A stretch of 43,676 nucleotides of DNA, taken from positions 1 through 43,676 of the forward strand of contig CALIHR010000053.1 of assembly GCA_938020505.1 (NCBI GenBank), written 5' to 3'. This document shows, in pieces, positions 7,598 through 16,832 of this stretch. A program made the translations under genes and the position numbers. Below the pieces are notes generated by a model that was not told the DNA's origin, did not search any database, and saw only the letters and a program-made list of their open reading frames with translations. Numbering within the stretch: the first letter of the stretch is position 1; the number at the start of each line of letters is the position of its first letter. This stretch comes from an uncultured Actinobaculum sp. (lineage in GTDB: Bacteria > Actinomycetota > Actinomycetes > Actinomycetales > Actinomycetaceae).

Positions 7598-8424
7598 TGC
7601 CCCGTCCGTCTCGTTCCTTGGAGTACAAGACGGACGGCCAGATCCGCAGCATGCGCGAGGCGGGCTTGGTCGTGGCGGCGATCCATGCCGCGCTGCGCGA
7701 AGAGGTCCGCGCGGGTGTGACGACGCGCCGGATGGACGAGGTCGCCTGCGAGGTGCTGAAGGCCCACGGCGCGCGGTCGAACTTCTACGGATACTACGGC
7801 TATCCGGCCCAGATCTGCGTCTCCGTCAACGAGGAGATCGTTCACGGAATCCCGGGGGAGAGGGTGCTCGAGGCGGGGGACTTGGTGTCGTTCGACTGCG
7901 GCGCCGTCCTCGACGGCTGGCACGGCGACGCGGCCTTCTCGGTTGTGGTTCCGGGCAAAGAAGCCCCGGAGCGCACGCGCTTGTGCGAGGTTGCCGAGGC
8001 CTCCATGTGGCACGGCATCGCGGCCATGGCAACGGGCAGCCGCGTGGGAGACATCGGGCGGGCCATCGACGATTTCGTTGTGAGCCTTCCCGACCCGCCG
8101 GGCATTGTCGTCGATTACGTCGGCCACGGAATCGGCTCGGCCATGCACATGCCGCCGGACGTGCCGAACTTTCGCTCTCGCGAGCGCGGGCCCAGGCTCA
8201 AGCCCGGCATGGTGCTCTGCATTGAACCGATGCTGACGGCGGGAGACCAGGCCAATCGGGTGCTCGGCGACGAATGGACTGTCGTTACAGAGGACGGCTC
8301 CGATGCGTGCCACTGGGAGCACGAGGTGGCCCTTCATTCGGGAGGAATCTGGGTTTTGACCGCGCCCGACGGCGGTGAGGCCGGCCTGGAGCCTTTCGGA
8401 ATCGCGCCAGCCCCTCTGGAGTGA
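7597..8424 (+). CDS. map: Type I methionine aminopeptidase
   Basis: 275-residue MetAP, which removes the initiator Met from nascent proteins in the cytoplasm. All metal and catalytic residues can be placed: H83 in VHGIP, D100 in SFDCG, D111 in HGDAAF, H177 in GHGIG, E210 in CIEPM and E241 in HWEHEV. There is no N-terminal SH3-binding zinc extension. It overlaps adk by one base and is the last housekeeping gene before the island. In most actinobacteria infA would follow; here it is 13.6 kb away. Confidence 0.97.
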   Translation: MPRPSRSLEYKTDGQIRSMREAGLVVAAIHAALREEVRAGVTTRRMDEVACEVLKAHGARSNFYGYYGYPAQICVSVNEEIVHGIPGERVLEAGDLVSFDCGAVLDGWHGDAAFSVVVPGKEAPERTRLCEVAEASMWHGIAAMATGSRVGDIGRAIDDFVVSLPDPPGIVVDYVGHGIGSAMHMPPDVPNFRSRERGPRLKPGMVLCIEPMLTAGDQANRVLGDEWTVVTEDGSDACHWEHEVALHSGGIWVLTAPDGGEAGLEPFGIAPAPLE

Positions 8425-8490
8425 GCGGCCTCGCAGATCTTCTCGACTGGGCGGTTCGCGGAGTAGAACTTTGCGTGAAATCGGCGTCAC

Positions 8491-8524
8491 TTCGCCGCTC
8501 GGGGAACGGTCCCCGAGCGGCGAG
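8491..8524 (+). terminator. Strong hairpin downstream of map
   Basis: A 13-bp perfect stem (CGCCGCTCGGGGA at 8493-8505, TCCCCGAGCGGCG at 8510-8522) with a 4-nt loop, extendable by one more A-T pair. It sits 66 bases after map. It lacks a long U-tract but is very stable and probably ends the secY-adk-map transcript. The rest of 8425-8690 shows no gene I can support. Confidence 0.65.
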
Positions 8525-8700
8525 CAGAAACATCTCATAGGATAGGAGAGTCAGCCCCAAGCCGATCGGCGGACATCACGGCCGGTTCGCTTCGAACTGT
8601 CGGTTTCGTCACGATTCTCTAATCGTGGGTAGGTTTTCAACCCGAGGTGACACGCGAATGTGACGAAGATGGATGCGGATTCGGCGTTGTAGGGGTATTC

Positions 8701-8733
8701 TATAATTCTAAAGACATCAGGGTTCCCTGATGT
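8701..8733 (+). promoter_or_regulatory. Promoter -10 box with an operator-like palindrome at the start site
   Basis: A consensus TATAAT lies at 8701-8706 in a locally AT-rich stretch; no good -35 is visible. Eight bases downstream is an inverted repeat with 9-bp perfect arms, ACATCAGGG (8714-8722) and CCCTGATGT (8725-8733), separated by TT. Its position across the expected +1 to +20 suggests a repressor operator or a 5' transcript hairpin controlling the 8783-11052 pair. The leader is about 70 nt. Confidence 0.55.
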
Positions 8734-8782
8734 TGCCACCATTAGATCTCGTACACGCACAAGATTCGGGAGGGATGATCAA

Positions 8783-9229
8783 GTGGCAATATTCAAACTC
8801 GACTCAGACAAATTCAATCAACAGCTAGCAAGTCTCTCGGAGGGCGGCGACAGGTTCCAAGAGGCTCAAACCAGCTTCAGATCGGGCGTTCAGATAGAAG
8901 CGGGCCCCGACGGCTGCGAACACTGGTCAAGCGTTGACGAGCTCGACCATTTCAAGACGCCCCTGTATTCCTCGTTCGTCGCCATCGACGATGAGCTGAA
9001 GGCCACGTCGGAGAGGCAGCACGCGATCATCGCGAATCTGCGGCAGTCTCTCACGTCGTTCCAAGACATCAATGACCAGGAGCGTCAAAACTACTTGGCC
9101 CAACTGGACGCTTTGGACTCGAAGTTCAATTATTATGCTCCCCAGGGCATGCAAAGTCTCACCCGTGCCTTTGCAGCAGGTATGAACGCAGCAAAGCAAG
9201 CGGGAATGCTAAAGGAGGACGGTGAATAA
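8783..9229 (+). CDS. WXG-like secreted-type protein, first gene of a paired module
   Basis: 148 residues, no signal peptide or membrane segment, predicted mostly helical. It has a Trp at position 48 (HWSSVDEL), aligned with the true W-S-G at 57-59 of its paralogue at 41362. The pair also share MAIF at the start, LRxSLxSF near residue 95 and a YYAPQGM / YTPPQGM motif. The start is GTG 8783 behind GGGAGGG. It overlaps the next gene by one base. The family resembles WXG/ESX-type substrates or chaperones of type VII secretion; that assignment is an inference from size, helical content and the W motif. I cannot name a specific family. Confidence 0.6.
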   Translation: MAIFKLDSDKFNQQLASLSEGGDRFQEAQTSFRSGVQIEAGPDGCEHWSSVDELDHFKTPLYSSFVAIDDELKATSERQHAIIANLRQSLTSFQDINDQERQNYLAQLDALDSKFNYYAPQGMQSLTRAFAAGMNAAKQAGMLKEDGE

Positions 9230-11052
9230 TGGCGACTCCCAACGCTGACAGGCTCCACGGCATTGAGTCGTGGGACACGACATCGATTGAGCAGGCGAAC
9301 AGCCACCTGCGCGAAGTCAAGGGCAAACTCGAAGAGGTCGCGGGTATCAACGAAAGGGTTGCCGCTGACCTTGGCTTGGAGGGAACGACGGCCGAGTCGG
9401 TCCAAGCCGACCTTGGCAGCGTTGCCCGCGATCTGAAGGACCATTCCGATGGGATCGGCAAGCTGATCGAGGTTCGCGAGGAGGCCATGAAAGGAGGCAT
9501 CCAGGCGAAACAGGAAAGTGCAGAGATCCAGGCAAAGCTTGGTCAAGTTAACCGATTCAGCGCTCAGATGGATGCCATAGAAAACCTTTCTCTTGGGGGA
9601 GTTCCTGCGGGTCCCGAGCTTCAAGCCCAAGCAAGAAAGCAGCTTGAGGCTGCTCATACGGAGGTTGAAAAGCGGGCTAATAAGGTTCTCAGCGAGCTGT
9701 ACTCGCGCACTGAGTCGGCGATTTCGGGGCTTCCATTCATTCAGAAACAAACGAAGTCGTACGGACCGGCGGAGCCGGGCATAAACGACGGAATGAAAAG
9801 GCCTACACCGGGCGTAGGAGGTTCGGACGGTGGAGATGGGCGCGGGCGGCGAGGCGCCCCCGGCGACGGTTCTTCCGGCGGCTACCAGCAGACCGGCCCT
9901 TCAAGGTCGGCCACAGACTGGCACACCCCGGGAAACGACACGTCGGTGGGCTCCGCCGGAAGTTATGCCGGTTCGGCTGGGCATTCTTCCGTCTCTCCCA
10001 TTGTCCCCGGCCAACGAACAGACAGTTGGTCGCTGCAAAGCTCGCATTACACGCCCTCCTCATCAGGATCCGTGATCTCCGGAGGAGGAGCGCATCCATC
10101 GGTTCTCCATTCTCCGGCGGTGCACAATCCGCTCGCCTCGGCCGCCGCCATCGGCGGAGGAGGCGCCGCGGTGGCCGGATACAAGGCCTATCAGGCCGCC
10201 CGCGCCGCTCGAACGGCCCAATCGACGCCGACGCCGCGCGCTTCCTCAATGAGGTCGGGCGCCACTATGCGCACTCCGACGACGCCCTCGACGAGCATCG
10301 TCAAAGGCGCGACGACCGCGGCCCGCGCAACAACGTCCTCGACGAGCCTGGGAAAGGCCGGCAGTGTCCGGGGCGGCGCCACTGGCATCGCTCGTCCCGT
10401 GTCCGCATCGCCGGCACGGGGGTCGAGCATCTTGAAAGGCACGACGACGGCAGCCCGTGCGGCCGCCCCGACGTCTTCCGGCCGCGGGTCGGGGATCCTG
10501 AAGGGTGCAACGACGGCGGCTCGCGCGACGTCGTCCGCGAAGACTCAGGGGACGTCCGGCAGCGTTCGAAGCGGCGCGACATCAGCTCGTGGGGCTGGAT
10601 CGGGAGCTGCCCGTGGGACTGGGGTCTCTGGGCGTGCGATGGCCGGACGCTCCGCTGGAGGGTCCTCTTCGGCCAAGGGCGCAAACGGAGTTCGCGGGGG
10701 TGCCGGTGCGTCTGCCGGGCGTTCCTCCTCGGCTGCGGGGCGCGCTTCCGCCATGGGGCGTACGACCTCGTCGACGACTGGCGCGTCTTCGCGCAGCGCG
10801 GCGGCTCGTCCGGGAATGACACGGCCAGGGACCTCCGCAGGGGGCAGGTCCGCTTCCACCTCACGCGCCATATCGGGATTGACCGGCGGGCGCGGCAAGG
10901 GCCGCAAGGACAAGCGTCGCGAAGACCACCGTCCGATTGAAGAAACGCAGGTTTCCCCTTACGAGACGGACAACACTGTGACCTTCCTGGAGGCCGGCCG
11001 ACGTGAGGAGCCTCAGGAGAACCAAGACCAAAGAGACAAGCATCAAGGTTAA
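9229..11052 (+). CDS. Large coiled-coil plus low-complexity protein, second gene of the module
   Basis: 607 residues in three parts. Residues ~1-180 are a predicted coiled coil beginning MATPNADRL and containing RVAADLGLEG. Residues ~185-310 are Gly/Ser-rich, ending in a hydrophobic NPLASAAAIGGG...AGYKAYQAARAA segment. Residues ~320-540 are a Ser/Thr/Ala/Gly/Arg-rich tract with imperfect repeats of the type KG(A/T)TTAARA. The basic C-terminus ends in YETDNTVTFLEAG. Every part is conserved in the paralogue at 41967. There is no signal peptide. The architecture recalls PPE/EspB-like partners of WXG proteins, but I see no PPE motif, so function is unassigned. Confidence 0.65.
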   Translation: MATPNADRLHGIESWDTTSIEQANSHLREVKGKLEEVAGINERVAADLGLEGTTAESVQADLGSVARDLKDHSDGIGKLIEVREEAMKGGIQAKQESAEIQAKLGQVNRFSAQMDAIENLSLGGVPAGPELQAQARKQLEAAHTEVEKRANKVLSELYSRTESAISGLPFIQKQTKSYGPAEPGINDGMKRPTPGVGGSDGGDGRGRRGAPGDGSSGGYQQTGPSRSATDWHTPGNDTSVGSAGSYAGSAGHSSVSPIVPGQRTDSWSLQSSHYTPSSSGSVISGGGAHPSVLHSPAVHNPLASAAAIGGGGAAVAGYKAYQAARAARTAQSTPTPRASSMRSGATMRTPTTPSTSIVKGATTAARATTSSTSLGKAGSVRGGATGIARPVSASPARGSSILKGTTTAARAAAPTSSGRGSGILKGATTAARATSSAKTQGTSGSVRSGATSARGAGSGAARGTGVSGRAMAGRSAGGSSSAKGANGVRGGAGASAGRSSSAAGRASAMGRTTSSTTGASSRSAAARPGMTRPGTSAGGRSASTSRAISGLTGGRGKGRKDKRREDHRPIEETQVSPYETDNTVTFLEAGRREEPQENQDQRDKHQG

Positions 11053-11068
11053 GCTCGGTCGAGCTTAA

Positions 11069-11113
11069 AGGTTGTGGGGTGGAAGCCGGACTCGGCTTCC
11101 ACCCCACACCTTT
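11069..11113 (+). terminator. Rho-independent terminator after the first module
   Basis: A 16-bp perfect stem (TGTGGGGTGGAAGCCG at 11073-11088, CGGCTTCCACCCCACA at 11093-11108) with loop GACT. It extends by AGG/CCT across a single bulged T and runs into TTT at 11111-11113. Just upstream, 11051-11066 is a small inverted repeat (AAGCTCG / CGAGCTT). It lies 17 bases after the stop at 11052 and faces the minus-strand lipoprotein. Confidence 0.8.
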
Positions 11114-11224
11114 CAACGCTTCACACAACGAGATCGGAAAACACTAAAGACCCTCTTGCGTTTCTTAGGTCACCAGCGCTTCAGGCGCGCTTCATCATCA
11201 AAAGACGCGACGCGCCACGAGGTG

Positions 11225-12154
11225 TCACTGCGGGCGGAATCTGGTACCGGGGTCGTTTTGTGTGTGGGTGGGGTTGGGTGCGTGAGGGGTGGTCGGGGGT
11301 GTGTTGTGTCCGTAGCCTGACGGCGGCGGTGTCTGGGCGTTGTGCGGGTAGGGGGTTGGGTTTGCTGCCTGTGGGCCGGGGGCATGGGGCTGTGCCTGTT
11401 GCGGCAAAGTCGAAGGGGCGACAGGCGTCTGGCTGGTGCCGGCGGAGGTCCGGGCTGTGCGTCGTTTGCGTCCGAGGACGAGCCAGGCTCCTGCAATGAC
11501 TGCTAGAACGCCGCCGCCGACAAGCCCCCAGCCCCATGCCGGGAAACCGTCTCCGCCCTCGTTGCGCGACGATGCCGCCCCAGTTTTCTGATTCGACGGC
11601 CCGGTTGACTCGCCGCTCGAAGCCGAAGTATTTGAGGCCCCCTCCTTTTCCGCTGTAATCGAAATGCCTTTGAACCAAAAGTTGGGATCGTCAATCATGA
11701 CCTTATTGCCTTCAATCTTCCCTATGTTAGCTTTAGTGACTTTTCTAGGCATGATGATTGTTATTTTGACCTGGAAACCGTTAAAGTTACCTTCTCGTTT
11801 GCTTTTTGGAAGTTCTATATAGTAAGAATCTGAATTCTCTTTTAGGGCTGCATTTCCTCCAAGAGATTCATTGGAAGTAATTTTGCATTTAACGTTACCG
11901 CCTGGAGGGGTAAGGTCTTCTACTTTCGGATTTTTGATGAATCGAGCGTTTGTTTGAGCCGATACCTTTACATCTTCGCATGTTCTCTTGAGCTCGGTCA
12001 TAGACCCTGTAGTTTCTTCGACTTCAAACGAAAGGACTGGTTTGGCGCCAGGTCGGTAATCGATGGTTCCTTCAACGCGGCATGCGGATAGAACGAAGGC
12101 CGTAAAGGCTATCAAAATTACTTTGATGAAAGAAGTTTTTGTGCGGACGGTCAT
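11225..12154 (-). CDS. LppM-like lipoprotein with a C-terminal membrane anchor, copy 1
   Basis: 309 residues. A signal peptide ends in lipobox LSAC with Cys25. An extracytoplasmic domain follows (residues ~26-175, GTIDYRPGAKPVLSFEVEE...), then a Ser/Gly linker, a membrane segment at ~210-232 (WGLVGGGVLAVIAGAWLVLG) with RKRR on its cytoplasmic side, and a ~70-residue Pro/Asn/His-rich tail. Lipobox, beta-rich domain and late membrane helix match the mycobacterial LppM layout; the family link is by layout and pattern only. The start ATG has AGGAGA upstream. Its region is visibly AT-richer than the ribosomal flanks. A tandem second copy lies immediately upstream. Confidence 0.75.
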   Translation of the reverse strand: MTVRTKTSFIKVILIAFTAFVLSACRVEGTIDYRPGAKPVLSFEVEETTGSMTELKRTCEDVKVSAQTNARFIKNPKVEDLTPPGGNVKCKITSNESLGGNAALKENSDSYYIELPKSKREGNFNGFQVKITIIMPRKVTKANIGKIEGNKVMIDDPNFWFKGISITAEKEGASNTSASSGESTGPSNQKTGAASSRNEGGDGFPAWGWGLVGGGVLAVIAGAWLVLGRKRRTARTSAGTSQTPVAPSTLPQQAQPHAPGPQAANPTPYPHNAQTPPPSGYGHNTPPTTPHAPNPTHTQNDPGTRFRPQ

Positions 12155-12309
12155 GTCGAGTCTCCTCTGTTCCGAGAATCGGATGGCTTGTAGAACTGCC
12201 GTGCTGACCTCAGCTTATCGCGTGCAGGCTCACCACGTCTCATTTCCGCGAGAAACGGAAACCACACTCGCCGATTTTTCCTCAAGTAGCTTTTACTTTG
12301 GACCGTGAC

Positions 12310-13244
12310 TTACCGTGGGCGGTATCGTGCGCCGGGATCGTCTTGTCCCTGGTTGGAGTTCGGTGCTTGAGGAGTGGTCGGGGGCGCGTTGTAGCCGTAG
12401 CCCGACGGCGGTGGGTTCCGGGCGTTGTGTGGATAGGGGGTTGGGTTTGCGGTCTGCGGACCGTAAACATAGGGGTTTGTCTGTTGTGGCCAAGCCGAAG
12501 AGGCGAGAGGCACCTGATTGACGCCGGTGGTAGAGGCCTGGGCTGTGCGTCGTTTGCGTCCGAGAAGGAGCCAGGCTCCTGCAATGAGTGCCAGAATGCC
12601 GCCGCCGACAAGGCCCAGCCCCATGCCGGGAAGCTGTCTCCGCTATTGTTCTGCGACGATTTCGCTCCAGTTTTCTCATTCGACGGTCTAGTGGACTCGC
12701 CGCTTGAAGCCGAAGAGCTTGAAGCCCCTTCCTTTTCCGCTGTAATCGAAATGCCTTTGAACCAAACGTTGGGATCGTCAATCATGACCTTATTGCCTTC
12801 AATCTTCCCTGTATTAGCTTTAGTGACTTTTCCCGGCATAATAATTGTCATTCTTAACTTAAAATCACTGAAGTCACCACTTATCTTCCATTTTGGAATA
12901 TTGATGTAGTACTTTCCGGATTTCTCCGTTAAAACTGTAACTCCTATCATTGGTTCAGTGGAGCTCACTCTACATCTAATATTTCCTCCTGGAGGGGTAA
13001 GGTCTTCTACTTTCGGATTTTTGATGAATCGAGCGTTTGTTTGAGCCGATACCTTTACATCTTCGCATGTTCTCTTGAGCTCGGTCATAGACCCTGTAGT
13101 TTCTTCGACTTCAAACGAAAGGACTGGTTTGGCGCCAGGTCGGTAATCGATGGTTCCTTCGAGGCGGCATCCCCTCAGTAAGAAGGCCGCACAAGCTATG
13201 AGAATAACTTTGATGAAAGAGGTCTTTTGTGTGTGGACGGTCAT
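12310..13244 (-). pseudogene. LppM-like lipoprotein, copy 2, frameshifted before its membrane segment
   Basis: Duplicate of the neighbouring lipoprotein, including ~50 bp of upstream sequence and the AGGAGA site. The signal peptide ends LLRGC, with an unusual Arg at -2. Residues encoded by about 12981-13160 are nucleotide-identical to copy 1, the middle is diverged, and similarity then resumes. Near 12615-12625 one base is missing relative to copy 1 (CTGGGCC versus CTGGGGGC on the coding strand). The reading frame therefore leaves the membrane segment and runs to 12282 without one. The other frame (12624-12310) still encodes a clean membrane helix, RKRR and the Pro-rich tail. That preservation suggests a recent mutation, a phase-variable tract or a sequencing error. 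Confidence 0.65.
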
Positions 13245-14155
13245 GTCGAGTCTCCTCTGTTTCGAGAATCGGATGGCTTGCGGAGCTGTCGTAAGACTCC
13301 AGCCTGGTGCCCGTGAGCGCCGATTGCTCCGTTCGGTCCGAGGGCGGAAGCAGATGCCTTCCTCCTCCCCCAGGGCCCTCTCTCGAAGAGGACGGGACGA
13401 GATAGAAGCCGGCCTGCCTTTCCTTCTTGGCGGGGACATCCCGATCAAGGCGCTTTCTTTCCCGGAGACCTTCTGTCTCCGCCGCGTGTAGCTCTTCTCC
13501 AAACAGGTCCTTCCCCTTTGAGTGGCGTCGTCTCGCGTTTAGTTCTGTTTAGGCTGGCGATTGGTGAAGCGGAGGGTCTCCACGCCGCCACGCCGCGCTG
13601 TGTTAGAAAGTGGGACACAATGCAGCTTGCAGTGGCATAAGTGGAATTAAAGACATTAAATATTATGATCAATGGTCGTAGTGAGCCTAAATAAAGGTGA
13701 GCTTGAGCATCTTCACCTCAGCCTTCCGGAGGTCTTGCGTCGGAGCGTTTTACGTTGTAGGGTGAGTGTCGGGATCGCTGAACCCGCGGATAAAGCGGTC
13801 ATCACGTCGTCAAACCGGCCGGGCAGGGCTTTCGTTTTGCCGGGGCGGCAGGTTGATTATATCGCCAAGCTCGCGAGAGCTGGCGTTTCATCGGGTTTGA
13901 AGGGGCCGCCGTCTCGTCAAACTTACGGTGACAGTCGTGTTCGGCCGACTTGACAGGGCTGTTGTCTTGTCGGGTCGTCGGAAGCGGTTGCGTTCTTGTT
14001 GGCATAGTGGTGCTGTGTGTGTTGCCGGGCCCAGATCGGCTTGGCAGGGCGCGGCGCTGCTTCACGGACAGTATTCAATTCACGCAAGTAATTGAATCTA
14101 GTAAGGCTCGGTGCGCTGGCCGGTGCGGCGAGCCCTCATCATGGAGGGATTTGTC
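13245..14155 (+). other. Gene-poor stretch upstream of the large WXG/coiled-coil gene
   Basis: I find no gene I can support in these ~0.9 kb. Bases 13245-13300 duplicate the region upstream of copy 1. A 7-bp hairpin (CGGAGAC/GTCTCCG, 13463-13481) and an AT-rich patch at 13640-13670 are present. A 93-codon open frame at 13672-13953 has no ribosome-binding site and no recognisable domain. A TTGACA at 13950-13955 has no matching -10. The stretch looks like degraded sequence. Confidence 0.5.
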
Positions 14156-16822
14156 ATGTCGTATGCAATGGTTTCAGGTGATCTGGCGCTTCCGCTGCCG
14201 GAGTACGTTGATTTTGACAGCGCGCTGGTGCAGCTGTCGCATGTCAATGAGGCGTTGCATCGATCACAGATCATGGCCGGCAGCGTCAACCCGGATTCGA
14301 TGACCGGGGAGATGGTCGAAGCGTGGAAGAGGGAGATCGAAAAGCTGACCGGCGCAGTCAGGAGGGTCAGCGGGATGGTTCACGCGGTCGGTCAAGCCAT
14401 TGACTCCTACAAGTACCTGTACAGGCAGACCATCACGGACGTCAAAGGGATGCAAGAGGAATGGGACGGGCATATGCGGGCCTTCAAGGTCATCGACGTT
14501 TTGGGCGAAGGGGCCACCGATGCCGAGAGGAAGAGTCTGGAGGACAAGCAGTTCGAGCTGGCGGGCCGGTACAACCGGCGCATCGAAGAGTTGGACTCGG
14601 AGGCTGAGACGTTGTCGAAGAAGATCGAATCGATTCTCGGCGATCTTGCCCCCTCCGCCGGGAAAGTAGGGGCCGGGGCCGGGCGGCGTCCGGACCGCAA
14701 CGATCTGGGCGTGGCCCTTTTCGGAGGAGGAGGAATTCTCGGGGCCCAGACGATGGCGGCCAACGCTGAAGCCGACGCCAAAGACTTCTCTAAGCTTGTA
14801 TCCGACGTCGATGAGGACGGGATCCCGACGAAGAAGGCGTTGGAGGAGATGAAGAAGAAGGGCTACCTCGACCGTCTCGGGACCGACCCCTACTTCTGCG
14901 CGGCCGTTGCCGCGAAGATCAACCCCCGGCGAATGGCTGACCTCGGACGGAAGATCGATCAAAGGGTCCTAAGAGGGGTGATTGTGTCCGGACCTTCTTT
15001 GGCGCGGATTGATCAGCTTGGCGATAGAGCAGGGGATCTTCATCGGCTCTACGGGGGGCTGGGTGCGTCGGCGATGGTTGCGACCGGTTCGGTGCCTCGG
15101 GGTTTGGATGGGGAAGCGAAAGACACCTGGGAGACGTGGAAGAGTCTGTCGGAGAATGGCGGGGTGTCCATGAAGGTGAAGTCGGGTGACGAGTCGATGG
15201 GGCAGTGGCGAAAGGACTACCTCGAATCTATTAAAGCCGCCGGACGAGAGGGTGCCAAGGGAGGGGCCGAGATGTTTCACTTCAACAGGGACATGCGGGG
15301 CTATGTCCATTTGGGGCAGATGTTCGGCCTGGGTGCCAAGGCCCACCCGGAGCTGACGTTTTCCAACGAGTTTGTCAACGGCAAAGACTCCGTCATGCAT
15401 GACCTGCTCAAATGGGACCGCGAACAAGGAGCCGACTACCGCGCGTGCTACAAAGATAGCGTATTTCAGGTCTCAGACAAACATGGAGACCTCTCCACTT
15501 TCGAGGGGCTGGGCTCGCGTGATCCCGTGGCGAATATGATGTATGGGATGGACGGGGACCCCAAGGTCAGCCGGGAGTTCCTCGCCAGCGAGGTCGACGT
15601 GCCCGGGAACAAGGATCCGAACGTGGCCCGCTATCTTGTCGGGTCCCGGTATGCCCTGTCGCACGGGGCCTCTGCCTATGTCGACCACGGCGAACAGCTC
15701 GGACACGTTGTGGACGAGGCGACCTCCGGCAAAGATGCCGTCCACGATCCACGCACCTTCACCGCCATCCGCGGCTACGTCCAAGGATATACTGAGGGCT
15801 TGCGCTCGGGTGGGATCAACGGCACAGACCCTGGTCAGAGTCTGGGCGCCCAAGGCGAACCGCGCTTTGGGGCCGCCCACTACGGCCTGCGCTCGTGGAC
15901 AGGGCAGATCCTCAAAGAATACACCGACGACCTCGCCCGGGAACTGACGACCCCTTCAGGCGTGGAATCGGGGGATGGTGCCGTTTACGACGTCAAAGAC
16001 AAACGCTACCGACTTGTTCTTCCGGCTTCGTTGGTTGACGATATGACACTGGCCAAGAGAGGTTTGTTTACTGATTTGGCTTTTGAGAATGGTGTGCGTG
16101 ACACTAAAACCACCGGGTTGCATGGGCGTCCGCCGGCGTTGCTGGAGCTGGCGAACAAGGCGACCCAGGGCATGTACCGCGACGGAGTCGAGGCGTGGCG
16201 GGTGGACGGCAAGTATGGTCAGCATGTGGTTGGGCGTTATGGGGCGTTGCTGTCTCATTTGGAGTTGGCTGAGTACAACGCGGACGTCAATGTCGGGGAG
16301 GTTAAGGACAAAAGCCATTCGAATGTTCGAGGTTTGATCAACCACCTGGCGAGCGCTATTCCGGCGGGCAAGGTTCCCGGCGGCAGTCAAGCCCTTCAGG
16401 CGACTCAAGACGCGGCCTTCAACAAGTGGCTCTCCCTCGACAACCGCGCCCAAGCCGTCAGCGACCGCGACAACGCCGTCGAAACCATCGCAAACAAACT
16501 CACCCAGCCTACGCCCAATGGACAATACAGTCCGGTGGACATGATCGAAAACGAAGCAGAGCGACAGAACAATGCGTATGGTGCGCCTCAAATGCGGATC
16601 AGGACAAACAACGAGCTCCGCGACCAACTACCGAAAGAAGAGGGCTTTATCGACGAAACAAATACTCCAAAGAAGAACACCACTCCTAATGAGCAAGAAG
16701 CTTATCAATTTGCCAAGCATTCATATTGGACTGAATCTGCGCAGAAACATATTTCTAATGTCACAAACGTCGCGAAAGTGATAAAAGATGCTTATGACGG
16801 GACCCTTCGAGATTCAAAATGA
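14156..16822 (+). CDS. 888-residue WXG/coiled-coil protein with an exchangeable C-terminal tail
   Basis: The start is ATG 14156 behind GGAGGG (14143-14148); the frame is open further upstream without a ribosome-binding site. Residues ~20-125 are helical with an EEWDGH Trp motif, resembling a WXG/LXG export domain. A coiled coil follows at ~130-170. The long middle (about 190-676) has phrases such as DPVANMMYGMDGDPKVSREFL and YGLRSWTGQILKEYTDDLAREL, reminiscent of the actinobacterial DUF6571 group; that link is tentative. Residues ~677-795 are encoded by a 355-bp segment repeated at 17608. Residues 796-888 form a tail, ending LRDSK, that differs from the repeated copy. No signal peptide or catalytic motif is recognised. 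A lipoprotein gene converges on its end, 10 bp away. Confidence 0.75.
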   Translation: MSYAMVSGDLALPLPEYVDFDSALVQLSHVNEALHRSQIMAGSVNPDSMTGEMVEAWKREIEKLTGAVRRVSGMVHAVGQAIDSYKYLYRQTITDVKGMQEEWDGHMRAFKVIDVLGEGATDAERKSLEDKQFELAGRYNRRIEELDSEAETLSKKIESILGDLAPSAGKVGAGAGRRPDRNDLGVALFGGGGILGAQTMAANAEADAKDFSKLVSDVDEDGIPTKKALEEMKKKGYLDRLGTDPYFCAAVAAKINPRRMADLGRKIDQRVLRGVIVSGPSLARIDQLGDRAGDLHRLYGGLGASAMVATGSVPRGLDGEAKDTWETWKSLSENGGVSMKVKSGDESMGQWRKDYLESIKAAGREGAKGGAEMFHFNRDMRGYVHLGQMFGLGAKAHPELTFSNEFVNGKDSVMHDLLKWDREQGADYRACYKDSVFQVSDKHGDLSTFEGLGSRDPVANMMYGMDGDPKVSREFLASEVDVPGNKDPNVARYLVGSRYALSHGASAYVDHGEQLGHVVDEATSGKDAVHDPRTFTAIRGYVQGYTEGLRSGGINGTDPGQSLGAQGEPRFGAAHYGLRSWTGQILKEYTDDLARELTTPSGVESGDGAVYDVKDKRYRLVLPASLVDDMTLAKRGLFTDLAFENGVRDTKTTGLHGRPPALLELANKATQGMYRDGVEAWRVDGKYGQHVVGRYGALLSHLELAEYNADVNVGEVKDKSHSNVRGLINHLASAIPAGKVPGGSQALQATQDAAFNKWLSLDNRAQAVSDRDNAVETIANKLTQPTPNGQYSPVDMIENEAERQNNAYGAPQMRIRTNNELRDQLPKEEGFIDETNTPKKNTTPNEQEAYQFAKHSYWTESAQKHISNVTNVAKVIKDAYDGTLRDSK
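16186..16540 (+). repeat. 355-bp direct repeat, copy 1 (inside the large protein gene)
   Basis: Reading both segments, 16186-16540 and 17608-17962 match without any difference I can find, at a constant offset of 1422 bases. The sequences diverge abruptly on both sides. The segment encodes about 118 residues, from EAWRVDGKYGQHVVGRYG to NGQYSPVD. Such identity, even at third codon positions, points to recent duplication or ongoing gene conversion. Confidence 0.95.
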
Positions 16823-16832
16823 TGTTATAGGT

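Noticed and set aside
10026..10940. 304-codon alternative frame within the 9229 gene
   Set aside because: Arg/Gly-rich shadow in the low-complexity repeat region; the MATPNADRL frame is supported by its paralogue.
13672..13953. 93-codon open frame upstream of the large gene
   Set aside because: No ribosome-binding site, no recognisable motif, composition unlike neighbouring proteins; judged non-coding.
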